This document shows positions 57,754-64,000 of a stretch of DNA of 64,000 bases, one piece after another; position 1 is the stretch's first letter, and every line of letters begins with the position of its first letter. The notes under the pieces are model-generated. The model had not been told where the DNA came from. It ran no database searches and worked only from the letters and a program-made list of their open reading frames with translations. The stretch spans positions 2,387,001 through 2,451,000 of the forward strand of contig JBANDB010000007.1 in NCBI GenBank assembly GCA_037576215.1, given 5' to 3'. This stretch comes from Armillaria gallica. Taxonomy: Eukaryota; Basidiomycota; Agaricomycetes; Agaricales; Physalacriaceae. Position numbers and translations under genes: made by a program.

Positions 57754-58833
57754 ATGGCGGGCGTCGAGATTTATATGAAGCCCAGGCCAATCTCCTCCGT
57801 GCATGGCCATTCCAACTATCTGTTATTTGAGTGGCCCTCTAATTTCAAGTATGGTCCCTTCTTTGCTGAATATGGAACGATACCCTCCGATGCTACAGAA
57901 GTCTACACTGCACGGTCTCCTGTTCTATCCACTTCACTCTCTACGCTCTTCAACGATATCATACCTGATCTTGACACTGAGGTTCCTGATCCCAATAAAG
58001 TAGGCCACTCTGCTTGGCCCGCCCTTCTTCAGCTTGCAATAGCAAAAACCTATTCGGCGTTTGAGTTCCGGGTCGAATGCGAAAACCACATCGTTCAACT
58101 CTCTGAAGGCGACCGCGCACCAGCCCCACCACCTGTAAGTATGCGCACACCGTCGCTCTCACCTGAGTGGTATGCAGCAGTACTCTCTGTTGGAGATCGT
58201 GGTCACGTCGAACTGCACGGCGACAAACAGGATATTGAATTGGAATTATTTGTCTGGATGTATATGCAACAGACAGTAGATACCTATACTCGTAAGTGTT
58301 TTGAGTGTTTTTGAGTAGCGAACTTTACTCTATTTGACTTCACAGACATCTGGAAAGGTTTTCGCAGGGAGATGTATCAGCTGATACATCCGATTGCTCC
58401 AGTTCATTTACCCTCCGGTCATAGTCAGTAGCATGGCATCACGTTTTTATTTTATCCATTAATCTATTTTCAATCAGCCGACAATCCTGGCTTGTTCAGC
58501 TTCCTCGGTAGAAAGGCATCGGTGGCTGCTTCTGCCCTTACTTCCATATTCAACACCGAGACGTCCGTCGACGACGGTTGTATTCCGCAAATTTCTCCAT
58601 CCTTCAGCAACGGATCATCAGCTACGGACTCGACAGACTCGACAGACTCGACGTCTTCTTCCCATGCTGACGATCTCGACGAAGATGCAAACTTGTCTTC
58701 TCTATACCGTCTGTTCCGGGTGCGTCTTGTCATGCTGCATCTATCATTAGTGCTGACTGTCTTCATCCAGCGCAGGAACCTTGGCATTGTCTCTGAATCC
58801 GTCGATAGCACTGGTATTCCTTTCACTGACTAG
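57754..58833 (+). CDS. Hypothetical protein (306 aa, 4 exons)
   Basis: Exons 57754-58291, 58346-58423, 58478-58719 and 58771-58833 join in frame. The first exon looks globular: MAGVEIYMKPRPISSVHGHS, NYLLFEWPSNFKYGPFFAEY, GHSAWPALLQLAIAKTYSAF and DIELELFVWMYMQQTVDTYT. The second gives HIWKGFRREMYQLIHPIAP. The third is Ser/Asp-rich with a short TDS tandem repeat (ATDSTDSTDSTSSS) and an acidic patch. The tail RRNLGIVSESVDSTGIPFTD is hydrophilic. No family recognised. Consistent splicing over four exons supports a real gene. The start is uncertain (57643 is the alternative). Confidence 0.6.
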
Positions 58834-58869
58834 CTTATGTACTATATCTTAAATTTTACTTCCGTGATT

Positions 58870-59950
58870 AAGATATACAACCTTGCGCTTTACTAGTACA
58901 CCACCAGCCCAGTGTCTGTATTCTGTGAGTTTGAAAGAAACATAACCTCAGAGAGATGTACTCACCGTGCTCGCGGACGTCGATACGTTGCGTCGGTGCA
59001 AAATCGTCATTCGAGGAGTCTTCGATGATCGTCTCACCATTTTGATTACGAGTCTGTAAGCAAAACGTTAGCGAAAAAAGCAGTTCCTGACGTGGAAGCC
59101 ACATACCTTGTGCTCCTCGTGCCATGACCTCGCTCGCCGGACTCGTGCCGGCGCATAGGTCGTCCCAGTGATGAGGACGTTGTTCTTGATTCAGACAGCT
59201 GAGCACAATTAGCGAGGAAGGCAGTTGCTGACATGGCAGCAACGTACCTTGTGCCTGGGTGTCTTCGAGCTCCACACTTCCTAAGGTACCCCCATCTCCT
59301 CGCTCGCCGGATGTCGATACGTCGTGGCGGCGCAAAAGTCGTTGTCCGGGAATACGTCTGGTGTGGGATATGTCCTACGAGTCTTGAGGCTGAATGTCAA
59401 AACTCAACGCTGCACTATGTTGACCAGTAAATAAGATAGTTGTTCATGTGGAAAGGACGTACGGTATGTTTGCGAACCCTGCGCTCCATGAAGACACCCT
59501 AACACCTCAACAACACCGCACCCTCCCTCACCGGACGTCGATACGTTGTCGCGCCGCAAAGATGTTGACGTGCAAGTACAGGCCTTGAAGTGACGCCCGA
59601 CACGCGTCGCTACACTCGAATGATGAGCAAAAACAACCAGTTATTGATACCGCAAATACATACCTTCAGGTTCCTGCAGACACTACAATCTCAACGGCAC
59701 CACGTCCTTGCTCTCCGGACATCGATACATAGCGTCGGTGCGAAATACTCCTTCCTTCCACGATGTGTCCGTAGTCATACTCTGACGGAGGACGGTGGAT
59801 AAGAAGGGCGCCGAAGGAAGGGAGAGGGCGGCAATCGATGACCGAGGTGGAACGCTCTCCTCCCTGACGTCAACACCTGGCTCGCCGGAAGACGATACGT
59901 CGTCTTCAGTCAAAACTCAAATACCCACCTGCCGACCCCGAAAGTCCTCG
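58870..59950 (-). repeat. Array of about six duplicated exon-like units
   Basis: On the minus strand a module of the form RR-D-V-S-T-S-G-E-x-G recurs at about 59900 (TEDDVSSSGEPGVDVREE), 59735 (RRYVSMSGEQGRGAVEI), 59550 (LRRDNVSTSGEGGCGVVEV), 59325 (LRRHDVSTSGERGDGGTLG), 59150 and 58980, at intervals of about 150-220 bp. On the + strand the core is CTCGCCGGACGTCGATACGT followed by GCGCAAA. Several units end in CAAG or CACG next to GTACGT, GTATGT or GTGAGT, as exons would. Either a gene with tandemly duplicated exons or a decayed repeat. I could not assemble a full reading frame, and no domain is known. Confidence 0.5.
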
Positions 59951-60624
59951 GTAGTCAGCCAACTCAGCTTGTCCCCTGTCTCGTGCTATCCTCCTTCCAA
60001 GCCTGTTGACTGATTCGAGATGTATGGAAATCATCGCAAATTTTTGGAAAGGGATGGCGTCGACCGCGTGTAGTAGTGGTCAGTGCGGGTGGTGGTAGTC
60101 GGTAGGCGGGGATGTGATGGATGGAGAAAGGGAGGTCACCGTTGGATGTCCGCGCACTCGACACGGATGGCATCCCATTGGCAGGTGATTTCGTCCGCGT
60201 GCATCCTCTGCGGACGTCGTGTCCTGTCCCGCTGTGCGCGTTGCTCGTCGTTATCGAAAAGTTGTCCTAAGAGGGAGATGTCACTCGCCGCGGGGCCTCG
60301 ACCTCTGAAAAATGGCCATGCGAATGGGATGAATCTTGAGCTTGATGTATCGAGAACGGCTGAAATAGGATAAAATCAGTCAAAAATAAGCGGAAGACAG
60401 AAAGATAAAGCTTACCAAGCGCAGTGAGAAAAATCAAAAACCCATATAAAGTCTCTCTGATGATTGGAGTCGTAGTAGCTGCCCGTTATCGGTGAAAGGG
60501 ATCACATAGAATTCGACCGGTGTGAGCCCTACGATAGAAACGAGTCGCGGGGAACTACCGAGGACGAGGGCTTGCTCGTAGTCAGTGTTCCCAAAGATCA
60601 GAACATAAGAAGTCTGAGGCGAAA
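59951..60624. other. Stretch without a recognised gene
   Basis: Might include the 5' end of whatever the duplicated-exon array encodes. Open frames (59964-60173 minus, 60083-60373 plus) have no motif. Confidence 0.35.
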
Positions 60625-60745
60625 GGCTTCACAAGACATGCATTCCCACACTGAGGAGGGCGTGTGTTGCGATCTCTCCCACAGGGAATTGAACCCAGCG
60701 ACGAGGCCGCTTCTCCAATGTTCCATCGGAGGGTTAATGGCGGTC
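60625..60745 (-). mobile_element. tRNA-like/hairpin repeat, copy 7
   Basis: On the minus strand: a B box with one change, GGTTCAATTCC (60695-60685), then GGGAGAGATCGCAACACACG, CCCTCC, loop, GTGTGGGAATGCATGTCTTG. The leader TTTACATGCATAA lies about 90 bp upstream. Confidence 0.6.
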
Positions 60746-61084
60746 CTACAATGGACTATATCACAGTCGACCTTTTATGCATGTAAAGACAACGTCGAAG
60801 AAGAGAGAACGGGCCGTAAAAAAAAGGGGATGAAAGATTGGGATCTCGGGAAGAATGTACAGGATCGAAGCTAAATAAAAAACATGGTACAATGAGCTAG
60901 CTGGTTGCGATTCGAAAACAGAAACCTACTCATTCAGGATTACATGAAGATATCTCTCGGGAAATGAGACCAAAGCCCGGGATCCTAATTTCTTCCCCTA
61001 GGTTTGGGGAGTCACAAGTGATAAGATTGGACATCATGCATAAATCCAAAAGTTGGAGCAAAATCGATTTCCACGACTGAAGAG

Positions 61085-61215
61085 GAAACGAGCGCGCAAC
61101 GCACGAACCATGAGAAAGGAGGGCGCGCGCTGCGATCCCTCTTGCAGGGACTCGAACCCACTGGCAACCTACGAAGCGACTGCTATGCGTCATCGATAGG
61201 CCGACAGAGAGCTAA
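61085..61215 (-). mobile_element. tRNA-like/hairpin repeat, copy 8
   Basis: On the minus strand: GCTCTCTGTCGGCC, a perfect B box GGTTCGAGTCC (61158-61148), then AAGAGGGATCGCAGCGCGCG, CCCTCC and the opposing arm GGTTCGTGCGTTGCGCG. The leader GTTTACATAGCCGACG, shared with copy 5, is about 40 bp upstream. Confidence 0.65.
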
Positions 61216-61873
61216 CAGGATTAGACCTCATTGGCATTCACCTATCGTCGGCTATGTAAACGGCTATCCGAGCAAATTCATGGATGGCCCAGGCTGTGCA
61301 ATCAAGTCTATATTTCACGACTTAATCAACCGAGAAGAAAGGATGCCGAACTAGACGCACGGTATAACTTTATTGGCGAATATGATCCGTAGAGACCACA
61401 GAGAATGATTATACGTCTATCCGCGGTTAAATAATGAGATCGTAAAAAATTGGAAGCTTTGAGAAGTCGAGGTATGGTGGTTTGATGATGAGTACCGGCA
61501 TACGGTCCGAAGATGATCAAAAGGTCAGTTGTGGGAATCTGAGTTTGATGTCAAGACTTCAGCTTCAACCTTCACTGCTTTTATCCTCATTATAACGTTG
61601 AAACATCACCACCAATTCTGTGAACGGTATCATGTCGTTTAATTGACACGAAAAGAAAACAGAAAACAGATGGTTTGAGATCATTCCAGAGGATAGCTCG
61701 TCATAGTAGCCAGTCTCAGACCCCACTCCCTCTTTGTCTCTCACCTGCAGTTGCGGCGTTTGATTCTCGAAATCCCGGAAAGGTGATTTACAATCTCGGT
61801 GATGCATAAAGGCACTACTTATTTTACAAGTACCCCCCTGCAGATTTTTGTCCTCTCTCAGGCTCCTACCAAA
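61216..61873. other. Intergenic region with the Crinkler-like promoter
   Basis: From about 61700 it matches the upstream region of the inverted pseudogene at 57.3 kb (TCTCAGACCCC, CTTTGTCTCTCACCT, GTGATTTACAATCTCGGTGA). No gene seen to the left of this. Confidence 0.5.
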
Positions 61874-63947
61874 ATGGTGACCGGCGGAATCAACTTTATG
61901 TTCGATTTAGAAGACGATCTTGGGAGATATGTACGTCCTGGTCAAGGGGGGATAATTACAGTGCCCCTGGATGCTACCATATCAGACCTGCGAAGAATGA
62001 TTATGAAGGCCACCGAATTACCTGGTCCGCTCATCTTGCTGGATAACGACCGTTCAAACACGGGCCATGTCTGGTATGCATTCCCAGAGACAGCCCTCGC
62101 ATCGCAAGTCCCGCAGAGAAATGACGGCTGGCGTTTTGTCTACGTCTATCCTCGGCGATATAAACAAGTGATTTCCTTGAAAGGTCTACATGAATTTTGT
62201 CGCTGCGAACCTGCATAGTGATAACTGTTGCTTTGTAGATGTCTTCTGCAAGCGTGAGGAAGTCGTCCATACTATCTATACTCGAGCGAAGTTGTCGAGA
62301 GAAGATCCCTTCATTGTACGTATCTTATTCTCTTAACGCGCGCTGTATGTTTGACCGGAAGGTTTAGGTGCGCGGCCCTTTGGGTAGTGGAAAATCTACG
62401 CTTCTGGATCTTTTGTCCAACTATATCATGCAGGAAGAACCAGATGCCAATGTCTTTTATGCGCCCCGATGGACAGCGAGTGGCAGTCCAGACGGGGAAT
62501 TGCTGAATTTCAATAAAAGATTCTCCCGGTTAGCTTCGGTATGGTCCATTACACGTATACGTTTCGGGATATTCACTGACAGTCATTAAGGTTTCTATGG
62601 AGTTCATCGAAACGAGCGAGCGTCCGGCATGGCTCTTGATGGACGATATGGAGAATTCGTATTGGGACAGACACCTCTGGCAGTGGATCAAAGACGCGCA
62701 CATAGTAAAAGACGTCAAAATCGTCATATTCTGCCGCTATGGTTGTGTCTTTGGACGTAGCGCCGACCCCACTGCCATACCGTTGGATGCATCACCCAGA
62801 ATATACATTGACAGACGCTGTCACATGGGTTTACAGCCAACGGAAGATTTTCCCTTTGGACTATATTTCAGTCAAACAGAATTCTCTGAATACGTACAGC
62901 AACGGCGCGGCGTTTCCATCGATGAAGATTTGGAAAGATGCTTCTTCCTATGGACGAATGGTCACATTGGTGCGATTACTGCTCTCTATGGGATGTTGCA
63001 AAAGACGGTGAGCTGTCAAATTGTGAAGTCGAGGGCAAATCTTGAATATCGAATTCCAGAACTTACTGACTCAAAATCTTGGCAACAAATTTTCCCTCGC
63101 CGACTTTGAGGCTGCAGTGCCAAGCCTGCAGAAGTTTGTTCATGAGCTCGGGGGAGCTAGCGAACTCAAAAAGGGACTGCCACCTCAATCATTGCTTACT
63201 GAGCTCGGACGCCCAACTTTTGTGGAGTTTTTCCGTCGATTGCTAAAACATGGTTCTCTTCTCTGCACCGAAAGCAGAACGCTGTATGTCGAATATGGCG
63301 GTTTGGACCAATGGGTGTACCTCGATCACCCAATGGATGGCGATACCTGCCTTACAGCCATCCGGGAGGATTGGGTAGTCCCCTCCGTGTGCGGAGATTT
63401 GGACAAATGGGTGTTCCTCGATGACCCAATCAACGCCGATGCTTGCCTTACAGCCATCCGTCAGGGTTGGGTGTTTCCCTCCCCGTGCGGAGATTTCGGC
63501 AACACCGTGATAATCTCCCTCTCCACTCCTCTTCTTCAATGTTGGTTTTCCCAGCACCTCATTCCTTGCGAGCTCGAGGCGTCTTTCGAGAGTCCTCTTG
63601 AACTTGTGTGTCAAGTCACAGCGCTCTTCCGTCCCTCCCTGCTTCGCGACCCGCCAATCCGCTTCGGTACTCCGCTTGAAAGTCGTTATCATATGGAATT
63701 TTACAGAGCTGCGTCAGCTTTGACTGATAGTGCTGTCGTTTTGTCTCCGGACTTCACGACCAATCCAAATCGCGACACTCGAGGTCAGATTGATTTTCTT
63801 TTGGCGCACAAGAAGTGGGGCATCGAGATTACAAGGGACGGGAATCGTTTGGACGGCGGTCATAACCCGCGACTCGAGAACTATGGGAAACGGCTTGAGG
63901 AAAGAGATATGACCCAGTATATCTTTGTGGACTATCGGGTGACGTGA
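61874..63947 (+). CDS. Crinkler-like protein: ubiquitin-like header, P-loop ATPase, REase-type C-terminus (620 aa)
   Basis: Exons: 61874-62183, 62239-62315, 62368-62538, 62591-63007, 63060-63947. Residues 1-100 look like the ubiquitin-like header of CRN effectors (GGIITVPLDATISDLRRMIM). A Walker A motif GPLGSGKST is at 132-140 and a Walker B AWLLMDDMEN at about 199-208, followed by IVIFCRYG. The C-terminal domain has YHMEFYRAASALT, RGQIDFLLAHKKWGIEITRD (Asp about 570, Glu about 581) and ENYGKRLEE, the PD-(D/E)XK-type pattern of CRN nucleases, with Thr where Lys is usual. Two tandem ~34-residue units (CLTAIREDWV/CLTAIRQGWV, about 416-480) are inserted before it. No signal peptide. In fungi these proteins are thought to serve conflict or non-self roles; the function here is not known. 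Confidence 0.85.
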
Positions 63948-64000
63948 CCGAAACATTCACATCCAGGTACAGTGATTAGTCGATTCTAGTTTGCAAGTGA

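Overview
The window reads as nuclear DNA of a filamentous basidiomycete, most likely an agaricomycete. Almost every protein gene is cut by short GT-AG introns of about 45-60 nt, intergenic spaces are small, and the families present are fungal: a DUF6534-type membrane protein, a HET-domain protein, a Crinkler-like effector and ring-cleavage enzymes. Exon boundaries below were read by eye and checked for frame, so multi-exon models are predictions.

Layout. 0-21 kb: F-box protein (-), longin R-SNARE of the VAMP7/Nyv1 type (-), Ser/Thr-rich single-pass membrane protein (+), zinc alcohol dehydrogenase (-), DUF6534-type membrane protein (-), a TA-flanked MITE, a ~60-bp degenerate tandem repeat, a frameshifted EMG1/NEP1 pseudogene (+), a 65-residue protein (-) with an inverted twin at 52.3 kb, a 123-residue acidic protein (+) and a HET-domain membrane protein (-). 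21.7-24.1 kb: six degenerate direct copies of an unusual repeat made of a tRNA-like module with Pol III A/B boxes, then a GC-rich hairpin and a T-run. Two more copies lie inverted at 60.6-61.2 kb. 24.2-26.6 kb: a decayed carboxymuconate-cyclase-like gene split by a ~0.9 kb insertion carrying a minisatellite. 26.7-27.5 kb: an unknown gene (-). 28.16-32.28 kb: a complete hAT transposon with 20-bp terminal inverted repeats and a perfect 8-bp target duplication, whose transposase has one frameshift.

32.7-44.2 kb holds a secreted intradiol dioxygenase, a tRNA-Gly(GCC), a sugar/quinate-type MFS transporter, an MCT-type MFS transporter and a beta-propeller lactonase-like protein. With the cyclase pseudogene this suggests, but does not prove, an aromatic-catabolism neighbourhood. 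45.2-48.4 kb carries two housekeeping genes in divergent orientation, proteasome beta-4 and GLE1. 49.4-64 kb is more accessory: a repeat-rich hypothetical protein, the second 65-residue gene, long stretches without clear genes, a deleted Crinkler-like pseudogene, an unknown 306-residue protein, an array of duplicated exon-like units and an intact Crinkler-like P-loop/nuclease gene.

The strongest candidates for something undescribed are the tRNA-like/hairpin repeat family, the duplicated-exon array at 58.9-59.9 kb and the Crinkler-like pair. The intact housekeeping genes argue that the frameshifts in EMG1, the cyclase and the hAT transposase are not general sequencing error, although single homopolymer indels cannot be excluded.
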